Origin: Hyphomicrobiales bacterium
GTDB taxonomy: Bacteria > Pseudomonadota > Alphaproteobacteria > Rhodospirillales > JACKKN01
NCBI GenBank assembly: GCA_024236415.1
Contig: JACKKN010000015.1
Coordinates: 1-64,000, forward strand
DNA length: 64,000 nucleotides
Reading direction: 5' to 3'
Made by a program: the position numbers and the translations under genes. This document shows, one piece after another, positions 56,596-64,000 of this stretch; position 1 is the first letter of the stretch; each line of letters starts with the position of its first letter. Under the pieces are notes generated by a model. That model was not told where the DNA came from. It was given only the letters and a program-made list of their open reading frames with translations, and did no database searches.

Positions 56596-56901
56596 TTGGA
56601 ACCTCGCGTTTCTGCAAGACCGGTCGTGCCGCGTCCCGGGACGCCGCCATCCTTCGCGGAACAGGGCCGTGGCCCGAAGCACCGACCCATCGGCCGGCAC
56701 ACCCAGGGCCGGACCAGAAGGTCGGCCGGCCCTGCTCCTCCAGGTCCAGGTACCAGTCGGTCTTCCTGGGCCGCGAGTCGGTGCATGGGTGGTCGTGTCT
56801 GGTGATAACTTCAATTGTGCAGACCTACGTCCCCGTCTCTCGTCCGAAGTTTGATCCAATCCCTAATTCTGAAACCGGAACCCGTTTACAATGCATCGAC
56901 G
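56596..56901. other. Gap between paralogue A and the putative immunity gene
   Basis: This 306-bp stretch shifts from GC-rich to AT-richer sequence towards 56901. The part next to paralogue A matches the leader of paralogue B (a shared GAGGTT-type segment before the start). I see no gene and no convincing promoter. Confidence 0.5.
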
Positions 56902-57942
56902 TCAAACGCCGCCCCTATCTTGCGGCACGGGTCTGGCAAGAAGTATTTCCCTATTGATAACACTGATGAGCCAAGCGGAAAAATCAGTCTTCAGTAAACT
57001 ATGCGCCATGACCAACGTGAAATGAACGACGGAGATATAACGCGGAAGTTGATAAAAACCGTCCCATCGGAAAAATCGCAGTGCTTCTCCTTTGTGATCA
57101 CCATCAAACCAATAGGACGTCAAGGGCCCAGCAACGCCTCGCACAACCTTAATATCGTGATTGCGACCAGCGTCCAATCGTAGTTCATCCGCGAGGGAAT
57201 CGGCCGTTCCACAACTATCATTTTTTGAGTCAAAGCCGGGCAAATACCAATCGGCACGCAACGATAAAGTGGTCCATTCTTCTTCGTCACGCGGATCAAA
57301 GCACTCGGTCAATCCCCCGTCCGCATCATCGGTCGTCCATTCCTGGGGCAACGCCATGAGAACGCCACCAGGCAACACATGCAAACGCAGTTGAGGCACC
57401 TTTTGCGGAGATCGGAATGCCGGAATTTCCGGCTTGATGTGTCCAGAGAACCCGAGTTTTAATACTTGGTTTCGAAAGAATTCAACATATTTGTCGTCCT
57501 CTTCGGAACTGGACTTTCCAGCATCATTGACAAGCATTATTTTGATTAAAATCGGATCGGCGTCATGGCTAATTTTACAAAAAACTTGTTGATGAATTCC
57601 CTCGTTGTAATTTTCTCGATTGACCCTACCTTCGACTAAGACATAGTCAGGCTCCATTTTCTTCGTTACATCTGTGAGTTTTTCTTCCGAACAGACGAAA
57701 TCCACGATGACTTGGGAATCGCCAACCGATCCTCCACCATACTGGGAAGGCGATTTGGAAAACGGCCCCTTGGGCCGAATTGATGATAACGATCCAACCA
57801 GGGGGAAGGCTTTCCATTTGCCATCTGGAGAAACAGAAAACATACCCTCGGCAGGATCTATCCCGCATTCCCATTCGACTGGCACGCGGAGTTTGAAGTC
57901 CGAGATAACAACATCTTTGTATTTTGCTTGAAACAACTTCAA
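56902..57942 (-). CDS. Two-part putative immunity protein downstream of the toxin
   Basis: This 346-residue acidic, cytosolic-looking protein has no signal peptide. It seems to consist of two related halves: VISDFKLRVPVEWECGIDPA then ISHDADPILIKIMLV in the first, and GGVLMALPQEWTTDDADGGL then PRYISVVHFTLVMA in the second. I do not recognise the family. It starts 35 bases after the natural end of the toxin frame, is on the same strand, and is clearly AT-richer than the genome. These features are typical of immunity genes of polymorphic toxins. The function is inferred from position only. Confidence 0.6.
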   Translation of the reverse strand: MKLFQAKYKDVVISDFKLRVPVEWECGIDPAEGMFSVSPDGKWKAFPLVGSLSSIRPKGPFSKSPSQYGGGSVGDSQVIVDFVCSEEKLTDVTKKMEPDYVLVEGRVNRENYNEGIHQQVFCKISHDADPILIKIMLVNDAGKSSSEEDDKYVEFFRNQVLKLGFSGHIKPEIPAFRSPQKVPQLRLHVLPGGVLMALPQEWTTDDADGGLTECFDPRDEEEWTTLSLRADWYLPGFDSKNDSCGTADSLADELRLDAGRNHDIKVVRGVAGPLTSYWFDGDHKGEALRFFRWDGFYQLPRYISVVHFTLVMAHSLLKTDFSAWLISVINREILLARPVPQDRGGV

Positions 57943-57977
57943 ACTCCGCTAGATTTGTTGCCAGACTACTCCTAACT

Positions 57978-58202
57978 CTATTTTGTCTTTTTCAGCTGCC
58001 ATGCTTTGGGAACGATTAACACGTGGACAGGCTTTCCGTCCACTCGTTGTTTCCGCATGTCAAAAGCGGCATCTAATTCACGTTGTTTGACGTTCCCATG
58101 GCGGTCGACATCGGCATGCTGTACAACCAGGATCGATCCGTCGGGCAGGCGATATGCCAGATCGGCCCAGCGTCCCCCGGGGACACCCGATCCACCTCGC
58201 CC
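57978..58202 (-). pseudogene. Toxin C-terminal end, cut off by an in-frame amber codon
   Basis: Directly after the TAG at 58203-58205, the same frame stays open for 74 codons and ends with TAG at 57978-57980. The peptide (GGRWADLAYRLPDGSILVVQ, HADVDRHGNVKQRELDAAFD, then KPVHVLIVPKAW) looks like the end of a polymorphic-toxin nuclease domain of the restriction-endonuclease-like type. The coding character continues across the stop without a frameshift, so a single nonsense change is the simplest explanation. Confidence 0.72.
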
Positions 58203-59414
58203 CTACTCGTCTTTCCACGCCGCGCCTGGACCCGGAAACCAGAATTCTTTCTTGCCTGGTCCGCCTCCAATCAACACCCAATCGGGATGCAACCTTCGGA
58301 TTCGAGAATCAATCCGTGAAACCTCTCCTTGAGTTTCGTCATTGCCTTTTCGGTTTTCAACGATTTGCGGACCCGTCAGTTCTTCTGGCGGCATCGGATA
58401 GATCCAGACCTGGGATTCGCCGTCGCCGCTGATCGGCAAGACCTCGGTGCCGGGAAGTTGCGGTGGGTTGGCCGGAAATTCCTCCCTGTTGGAAGGCGGT
58501 TTCGCAAGCGGCTCGCGGCCGGGCAGTGGCGGCGGCGGATCCGCAATGGCGGTGCGCTCGGAAGACTCTTCTAAGGCCTTTTCTCCAAGCTCTCCCCGCA
58601 CCCCCCTGTGAACCATTTCCTGGACAACGATCAGAGGAAAGACTCGTTCGAAAAAGACCTTGCCGGCCGCCCGGTCAAGGCCCCGTGCGAATCCCCGGTC
58701 CAGTGCCTCAATCGCCCCAAACCCGGGTCTCGAACTGGCAACCTGGACCTCGCCGGTTCCGCCATCGTTGCCGTGTTCCGGTGTCGAGTCCGTTTCTTGC
58801 AACAGGTTGGCGCCCGAGACGTTTCCGGGGTCGCCGAGTTTGGTCCGCAACACCCCCTCCAGCGCCCCCTCCGTCTCGCCGCCCGGGCGCATCCAGGCGT
58901 CGGGCTTGAGGCCCTGCCGGGTCTGGAAGGCGCGCAGGCCCTCGAACAGGTCGGCGTCGGGGCGGCCGTCCTCGGTGCGGACCCGGTCCGCCGGGTAGTG
59001 CCCGGCCCAGGCCAGGGCGCGCTTGGCGGCGATGACGTCGCGGCGGCCGTTGGCGCGGCCGTGGCCGATGCTGCCCGCCAGGCCGAAGTTTTTGGGCTGC
59101 CAGAGCTCGTCCTGCCAATCGTGCTCGCCGGCGACGATGTTCGCGCCGGTTCCAACGCCCTTGGCGAGGACCCGGCCCAGGCGCTTCGCCGTCGGCCCGC
59201 CGGGCTTCATCAGGCCGTCGGCGGCAAGGTCGTGGTCCCGCTGGAACGCGGTGATGCCCTCGAAAAGGGGTTCGTCGGGATAGGGGGTCATGCCGTAGCG
59301 GGGGGTCCTGTAGTATCCCAGGCCGCGGAAGGCGGCCTTGGCCGCCAGCACGTCGTCGGGGTCCGTGTTGTGGCTGCGGCCCAGGGTGTTGTTCAATCTG
59401 AAATCCAGTGACAT
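58203..59414 (-). CDS. Polymorphic toxin with two peptidoglycan-binding repeats (truncated)
   Basis: The protein is 403 residues as encoded. Two repeats of about 85 residues resemble PG-binding-1 domains: FRGLGYYRTPRYGMTPYPDE ... FEGITAFQRDHDLAADGLMK, and LAWAGHYPADRVRTEDGRPD ... FEGLRAFQTRQGLKPDAWMR. A linker with a hydrophobic helix (VFFERVFPLIVVQEMVHRG) and a Pro-rich stretch leads to the start of a C-terminal toxin domain (LHPDWVLIGGGPGKKEFWFP). It ends at TAG 58203, but the frame continues for 74 more codons. ATG 59414 has AAGGAGA 8 bases upstream. There is no signal peptide, so export would need a dedicated secretion system. Confidence 0.78.
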   Translation of the reverse strand: MSLDFRLNNTLGRSHNTDPDDVLAAKAAFRGLGYYRTPRYGMTPYPDEPLFEGITAFQRDHDLAADGLMKPGGPTAKRLGRVLAKGVGTGANIVAGEHDWQDELWQPKNFGLAGSIGHGRANGRRDVIAAKRALAWAGHYPADRVRTEDGRPDADLFEGLRAFQTRQGLKPDAWMRPGGETEGALEGVLRTKLGDPGNVSGANLLQETDSTPEHGNDGGTGEVQVASSRPGFGAIEALDRGFARGLDRAAGKVFFERVFPLIVVQEMVHRGVRGELGEKALEESSERTAIADPPPPLPGREPLAKPPSNREEFPANPPQLPGTEVLPISGDGESQVWIYPMPPEELTGPQIVENRKGNDETQGEVSRIDSRIRRLHPDWVLIGGGPGKKEFWFPGPGAAWKDE

Positions 59415-59641
59415 CCGTGGTCTCCTTGGATGGCGCGCGGAGCGGGCGGCGCAGGGGGCCTGGCCCGCGCCGCGCGCAGGGGTTGCCGTTCGCGGCGAAC
59501 GTCGGTTTCGCCGCGCGGGGGCCCGGGTCCTGTTGGGGAGCGTCCACCGCCACTGGGTCGCCGGCCGCTGGGCGGCCGCCTTGGCGCGAAGCGCGCCGAA
59601 CCTGGCGGTGCGTCCGGCATGCGGACGGGCATTGTGGGGAA

Positions 59642-59670
59642 ACGTTAGCACATTTTTTCATAAATGTCAA
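59642..59670 (-). promoter_or_regulatory. Sigma70-like promoter for the toxin locus
   Basis: On the minus strand TTGACA (59670-59665) and TAACGT (59647-59642) are separated by 17 bases. An inverted repeat ACATTT/AAATGT (59650-59667) lies between and over the two boxes and may be a repressor site. The start would be about 220 bases before the toxin ATG, leaving a long GC-rich leader with no gene. Confidence 0.6.
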
Positions 59671-59769
59671 GTGTTTTTTCCTATTTTGGCATTAATTCTT
59701 TTCCCACCTCGCCGCCGCGGCTCTCCGCGAATACCCACACGAAAAACCAGGTCATTTGTTGCGAACGAG

Positions 59770-59798
59770 TTGCAAATGCGTGCCCGCCGGTGTATAGA
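59770..59798 (+). promoter_or_regulatory. Sigma70-like promoter of the iron transporter operon
   Basis: TTGCAA (59770-59775) and TATAGA (59793-59798) are 17 bases apart. The Fur box begins 20 bases after the -10 box. The operon's first ATG is at 59944. Confidence 0.6.
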
Positions 59799-59817
59799 GT
59801 GGCGGAGCCGCATTAAT

Positions 59818-59836
59818 GAAAATGACATTCATTCTC
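59818..59836 (+). promoter_or_regulatory. Fur box
   Basis: GAAAATGACATTCATTCTC matches 15 of 19 bases of the classical Fur box GATAATGATAATCATTATC. It lies just downstream of the predicted promoter of an iron ABC importer, as expected for iron-dependent repression. Irr or a related Fur-family regulator could use it instead. Confidence 0.72.
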
Positions 59837-59943
59837 ATTTCATGACCGGCGGTGATCTAGTTTCCACGCGGACCGGCCCCGTGGGACGACCCGGGCATGG
59901 CGCTCGGGCCCCTGGCGCCGTGTGACAACGGGACCCGAAACAC

Positions 59944-61131
59944 ATGACGACTTTCCACCCCATCGCTTCTGCCGGCCCTGCGAACGCGGCCCTTCGGGGA
60001 ACCCTGGGTTCCCCGGGGGCCGTGGCCCGGCGGGCCCGGCGGGCCCGGCGCGGATTGGCCCGACGCGGATTGGCCTGGCGCGGATTGGCCCGGCTGCTGC
60101 CGGCCGCCGTCCTGGCGGCCACCGCCCTGGCCCCCCTGCTGGCCCCCGCCCCGGCCCGGGCCGCCGAAGAGGTGAACCTGTACTCGTACCGCCAGCCGTT
60201 CCTGATCCAGCCGCTGCTGGACGCCTTCACCGCCGAGACCGGCATCAAGGTGAACATCGTCTACGCCCAGAAGGGCATGCTGGAGAAACTGAAGGCCGAG
60301 GGCATGAACAGCCCCGCCGACGCGGTGCTGACCGTGGACATCGGCCGCCTGACCGACCTGGTGGACGCCGACCTGGTGCAGCCGGTGCAATCTAAGGTGC
60401 TGGAGGCCAACATCCCCGCCCACTACCGCCACCCGGACGGCAAGTGGTTCGGCCTGTCGGCGCGGGCGCGCATCTTCTGGGCCAGCAGGGACCGGGTGAA
60501 GCCCGGCGAGGTGGCCAGCTACGACGACCTGGCCAAGCCCGCCATGAAGGGGCGGCTGTGCTTGCGCTCGGGCAAGCACGCCTACAACGTGTCGCTGATC
60601 GCCGCCCGCATCGCCCACAACGGCATCGACGCCACCCGCGACTGGCTGGTGAAGGTGCGCGACAACCTGGCGCGCAAGCCCCAGGGCAACGACCGGGCCC
60701 AGGCCAAGGCCATCTACGAGGGCGTGTGCGACCTGGGCGTGGCCAACACCTATTACACCGGCAAGATGGCCACCAACGAGAAGAAGACCGAACAGCAGGA
60801 CTGGGCCAAGGCCGTGCGCGTGGTGTTCCCCGACCAGGACGGCGTCGGCACCCATGTCAACGTGTCCGGCGCCGCCGTGACCAGGGCCGCCAAGCACCGC
60901 GACAACGCCGTCAGGCTGCTGGAGTTCCTGAGCGGCGACGCGGCGCAGAAGCTGTACGCCGAGCGCAACTTCGAATACCCGGTCAAGTCCGGCGTGGCCC
61001 TGCACCCCCTGGTCGCCTCGTGGGGCGCCTTCAAGGCCGACACCATCTCGCTGGCCGAGGTGGCCAAGCACCGGGCCGCGGCCTCGCGCCTGGTCGACGA
61101 GGTCAAGTTCAACGATGGCCCCGGCAGCTGA
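59944..61131 (+). CDS. Fe(III) ABC transporter, substrate-binding protein
   Basis: This 395-residue periplasmic iron-binding protein of the FbpA/FutA family has a mature part beginning EEVNLYSYRQPFLIQPLLDA. It has the adjacent tyrosines near 270 (VANTYYTGKM) that bind ferric ion in this family. The N-terminus is odd: about 50 basic residues, with a 15-bp DNA repeat giving RRGLA-type repeats (near 60048-60093), precede a normal signal peptide (LLPAAVLAATALAPLLAP). Translation may really start at one of the in-frame TTG codons inside the repeat. First gene of a Fur-controlled operon. Confidence 0.88.
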   Translation: MTTFHPIASAGPANAALRGTLGSPGAVARRARRARRGLARRGLAWRGLARLLPAAVLAATALAPLLAPAPARAAEEVNLYSYRQPFLIQPLLDAFTAETGIKVNIVYAQKGMLEKLKAEGMNSPADAVLTVDIGRLTDLVDADLVQPVQSKVLEANIPAHYRHPDGKWFGLSARARIFWASRDRVKPGEVASYDDLAKPAMKGRLCLRSGKHAYNVSLIAARIAHNGIDATRDWLVKVRDNLARKPQGNDRAQAKAIYEGVCDLGVANTYYTGKMATNEKKTEQQDWAKAVRVVFPDQDGVGTHVNVSGAAVTRAAKHRDNAVRLLEFLSGDAAQKLYAERNFEYPVKSGVALHPLVASWGAFKADTISLAEVAKHRAAASRLVDEVKFNDGPGS

Positions 61132-61152
61132 CCGGTCCTCCGGGGCCGGCGC

Positions 61153-62850
61153 TTGACCTCGGCCCCCGCATCCGCCGCCGCCACCGCCGTCCCGGCCCCG
61201 GGGCGGCGGTGGCGCGTTGACGGCTGGACCGCCGGCACCTTGTTGGTCGCGGCCCTGGCGGCGGCGCCGGTGGCGGCCATCGCCGTGCTGGCCCTGTCGC
61301 CCAGCGACGGCATCTGGCACCACCTGGCGACCACGGTCCTGCCCGGCTACGTCGTCACCAGCCTGACCCTGATGGTGGGGGTGGGCCTGGGCACGGCCTT
61401 CGGCGGCGTGGCCACGGCCTGGCTGGTGACCATGTACCGCTTCCCCGGGCGGCGGGTGTTCGAATGGGCCCTGCTGCTGCCCCTGGCCGTTCCGGCCTAC
61501 GTCAACGCCTATGTCTTCACCGACTTCCTGGAATACGCCGGCCCCCTGCAGACGGCCCTGCGCGATGTCTTCGGCTGGACCAACCGGCAGGACTACTGGT
61601 TCCCCGAAATCCGCTCGGCGGGCGGGGCCATCGCCATGATGACCCTGGTGCTGTACCCCTACGTCTACCTGCTGGCCCGGGCCGCCTTCCTGAGCCAGCC
61701 GGCCTGCGTGCTGGAGGTCAGCCGGACCCTGGGCAAGGGGCCCTGGGCTAGCTTCTTCCGGGTCGCCCTGCCCCTGGCCCGGCCGGCCATCGCCGTGGGG
61801 GTCAGCCTGGTGCTGATGGAGGTGCTGAACGATTTCGGCACCGTCGACTTCTTCGCCGTCAACACCTTCACCGCCGGCATCTACGACGTGTGGATGAACA
61901 TGAACAGCACCGCCGGCGCGGCGCAGCTGGCCCTGGTGCTGCTGCTGTTCGTGGTCGCCCTGGTGCTGATCGAGCGCCACAGCCGCCGCGACCAGCGGTT
62001 CCACCAGACCACCACCCGCTACAAGGCCCTGCCGACCCAGCCCCTGGGCCCGGCGGCCGGGGCCCTGGCCATGGTGTTCTGCGCCCTGCCCATCGCGCTG
62101 GGTTTCGTCTTTCCCGCCGCCGTGCTGGGGCGCTATGCCCTGCAGCACTACCAGGTGACCCTGGAGGGCGACTTCCTGCTGCACGCCTGGCACAGCCTGG
62201 CCCTGGCCGGCACCAGCGCCCTGGTGGCCGTGGCCGTGGGGCTGTTCCTGGCCTACGGCGCGCGCCTGGGCGGCGCCGCCACCCGGGCCGGGGTGCGGGT
62301 CGCCTCCCTGGGCTACGCCGTGCCGGGGGCGGTGCTGGCGGTGGGGGTGATCGTGCCCATGGCGGCGCTGGACAACTCGGTCGACGGCTTCATGCGCGCC
62401 ACCTTCGGCATCCCCACCGGGCTGCTGCTCAGCGGCACGGTGGTCGCCGTGGGTTACGGCTACCTTGTGCGCTTCCTGGCCCTCTCCTATGGTGCCGGCG
62501 AGTCGGGCCTGGCCCGGGTGACCCCGGCCATGGACGGGGCGGCGCGGACCCTGGGCGCCACGCCGCTGGGCGTGCTGCGCCGGGTGCACCTGCCCATGCT
62601 GCGCGGCAGCCTGCTGACCGGCGGCATCCTGGTGTTCGTGGACTGCATGAAGGAACTGCCCATGACGGTGATCCTGCGACCGTTCAACTTCGAGACCCTG
62701 GCCACCTTCGTGCACCAGTACGCCTCGGACGAGCTGTTGGAGGAATGCGCCCTGGGCGCCCTGGCCATCGTCGCCGTCGGCGTGCTGCCGGTGGTGTTCC
62801 TCAGCCGCTCCCTGCGCGGCCTGCGCCCGGGGGGAGAGGAGGCTTCCTGA
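61153..62850 (+). CDS. Fe(III) ABC transporter permease, two-domain
   Basis: This 565-residue FbpB-type permease has about twelve membrane helices in two halves. Each half has an EAA loop: LEVSRTLGKGPWASFFRVAL near 195 and MDGAARTLGATPLGVLRRVH near 460. It carries iron through the inner membrane. No ATG lies near the start; TTG at 61153 is the best available and gives an N-terminal tail of about 25 residues before the first helix. Its stop shares one base with the ATPase start. Confidence 0.9.
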   Translation: MTSAPASAAATAVPAPGRRWRVDGWTAGTLLVAALAAAPVAAIAVLALSPSDGIWHHLATTVLPGYVVTSLTLMVGVGLGTAFGGVATAWLVTMYRFPGRRVFEWALLLPLAVPAYVNAYVFTDFLEYAGPLQTALRDVFGWTNRQDYWFPEIRSAGGAIAMMTLVLYPYVYLLARAAFLSQPACVLEVSRTLGKGPWASFFRVALPLARPAIAVGVSLVLMEVLNDFGTVDFFAVNTFTAGIYDVWMNMNSTAGAAQLALVLLLFVVALVLIERHSRRDQRFHQTTTRYKALPTQPLGPAAGALAMVFCALPIALGFVFPAAVLGRYALQHYQVTLEGDFLLHAWHSLALAGTSALVAVAVGLFLAYGARLGGAATRAGVRVASLGYAVPGAVLAVGVIVPMAALDNSVDGFMRATFGIPTGLLLSGTVVAVGYGYLVRFLALSYGAGESGLARVTPAMDGAARTLGATPLGVLRRVHLPMLRGSLLTGGILVFVDCMKELPMTVILRPFNFETLATFVHQYASDELLEECALGALAIVAVGVLPVVFLSRSLRGLRPGGEEAS

Positions 62851-63911
62851 TGCACGGCACGACCGGCGGACTGGCCTTCGAGGGCGTCAGCCACGCCTTC
62901 GGCCCCAAGGTGGTGGTGGACGACGTCACCATCGCCGTGCCGGCCGGGGCCCTGACCTGCCTGCTGGGGCCGTCGGGCTGCGGCAAGACCACCCTGCTGC
63001 GCCTGGCCGCCGGGCTGGAACCCCTGCGCCAGGGCCGCATCCTGATCGGCGGCGCCGTGGTGGCCGACGGCGCGACCCGCGTCGCCGTGCCGCCCGAGCG
63101 GCGCAACGTGGGCCTGATGTTCCAGGACTACGCCCTCTTTCCGCACCTGACCCTGCGCCAGAACGTGGCCTTCGGCCTGGCCGGGCGCAACGACGACCGC
63201 CGTGCCTGGGTCGACGAGGCGATCCGCCGCATCGGCCTCGACGGCCTGGCCGACAAGTACCCGCACACCCTGTCGGGCGGCCAGCAGCAGCGCGCCGCCC
63301 TGCTGCGCGCCCTGGCGCCGCAGCCCGGGGTGCTGCTGCTGGACGAGCCGTTCTCGGGCCTGGACGTGACCCGCCGCGCCCAGATCCGCGAGGACACCCT
63401 GGCCCTGCTGCGCGACAGCGGGGTGGCCACCCTGATGGTCACCCACGACCCCGAAGAGGCCATGTTCATGGCCGACCGCCTGATGGTCATGGACGGCGGC
63501 CGCGTGGTCCAGGCCGGCCCGCCCGAGGAGATCTACTTCAAGCCCGCCAGCGCCTACGTGGCCGGGCTGTTCGGCAAGGTCAACCGCCTGACCGGCACGG
63601 CCCGGGACGGGCGGGTGGACACCGCCGTCGGCCCGGTGCCCGCCCGCGGCATCGGCGACGGCACCGCGGTCGAGGTGCTGATCCGGCCCGAGGGCCTGGC
63701 CGTGCTGCCGGCCGAGGCCGTGCACGGCACCCCGGCGCGGACCCGCTTCGCCCGCCTGCTGGGCCGGTCCAGCCATGTCCACGTGGCCATCGCCGGCGAC
63801 CCGCCGGTGGAGATGGAGGCCCGGGTGCGCGACGTCTACCTGCCCGCCGACGGCACCGAGGTGCGGGTCGAGCTGGACCCGCGCCAGGCCTTCGTGTTCC
63901 CCCTGGCCTGA
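62850..63911 (+). CDS. Fe(III) ABC transporter ATPase
   Basis: This 353-residue ATPase of the FbpC/CysA group has Walker A GPSGCGKTT near 40-48, the Q-loop in LMFQDYALFPHLTL, the signature LSGGQQQR near 141, Walker B VLLLDEPFSGLD and the switch His in MVTHDPEEA. A C-terminal regulatory OB-type domain follows (IRPEGLAVLPAEA). It starts at an ATG overlapping the permease stop (TGATG) with GAGG upstream. Last gene of the operon; 89 bp of GC-rich sequence follow to the window end with nothing assignable. Confidence 0.93.
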   Translation: MHGTTGGLAFEGVSHAFGPKVVVDDVTIAVPAGALTCLLGPSGCGKTTLLRLAAGLEPLRQGRILIGGAVVADGATRVAVPPERRNVGLMFQDYALFPHLTLRQNVAFGLAGRNDDRRAWVDEAIRRIGLDGLADKYPHTLSGGQQQRAALLRALAPQPGVLLLDEPFSGLDVTRRAQIREDTLALLRDSGVATLMVTHDPEEAMFMADRLMVMDGGRVVQAGPPEEIYFKPASAYVAGLFGKVNRLTGTARDGRVDTAVGPVPARGIGDGTAVEVLIRPEGLAVLPAEAVHGTPARTRFARLLGRSSHVHVAIAGDPPVEMEARVRDVYLPADGTEVRVELDPRQAFVFPLA

Positions 63912-64000
63912 GCCCGCCGCCCGGCAAGAATTGCCCGCCGCCCGGCCGGATCGGCCGCCCCGCGCGCCACTCCCCAAACGCGGAATTCCCGAAAATCAAC

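Noticed and set aside
58203..58205. TAG as a pyrrolysine or other recoded codon
   Set aside because: No recoding signal or pyrrolysine genes are visible, and toxin families do not use this. Nonsense mutation or sequencing error is simpler.

Overview
The window is high-GC DNA from an alphaproteobacterium, probably of the order Rhodospirillales. The placement rests on the gene families and their order: cckA beside flhB and near recA and alaS, fliX and a cysteine-poor dksA next to flgFGAH, an FhlB-like protein, a SorC-controlled polyol operon of the Rhodobacter smo/mtl type, and a -24/-12 promoter in front of flgF. It is an inference from protein recognition, not from an rRNA gene.

Positions 1-11388 are the right part of an integrated element. 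It ends at a 49-bp copy of the 3' half of a tRNA-Asn gene, next to a tyrosine integrase and three phased direct repeats. On the plus strand the element carries a compact restriction/defence operon: hsdS (cut by the window start), an HNH-motif protein, a PLD-type protein and a PUA/EVE-like HNH protein, followed by the internally deleted remnant of another HNH gene. On the minus strand it carries an AlpA-like regulator, a small protein, a Toprim primase and a RepA/AAA_25-type ATPase, which together look like a replication module of a satellite or integrative element.

Positions 11389-24815 are a metabolic region. A SorC-family regulator precedes a polyol import and oxidation operon (smoEFGK, smoS, mtlK, xylB, mtlZ), with three perfect GCAATTGC boxes in front of the regulator and the transporter. 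It is followed by a hotdog thioesterase, an acyl-CoA synthetase and a Tat-exported beta-propeller-like protein. Positions 24812-34330 hold alaS, recA and cckA, with three TadE/TadG-like pilus genes and a very AT-rich leader set between alaS and recA.

Positions 34327-55366 are mostly flagellar. The minus strand has flgB-flgC-fliE-fliQ-fliR-flhB-cckA. The plus strand has an FhlB-like gene, an unknown small gene, fliO and fliP. A second minus-strand operon runs fliL-fliM-DUF6468-like-motE-like-response regulator-MotB-like-motB-large TPR/AMIN-like protein. The plus-strand flgFGAH cluster is followed by dksA and fliX on the minus strand. An hsp20 gene with a structured leader and the spermidine genes speD-speE interrupt the flagellar block. 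An intergenic repeat is present twice in tandem and once inverted between flgH and dksA.

Positions 55471-59414 look like an acquired polymorphic-toxin locus beside fliX: a toxin with two peptidoglycan-binding repeats, interrupted by an in-frame amber codon 74 codons before its natural end; a two-part putative immunity protein; and a tandem family of small exported proteins (two intact, one decayed). The last 4 kb is an iron ABC importer (binding protein, two-domain permease, ATPase) behind a sigma70-like promoter and a good Fur box.
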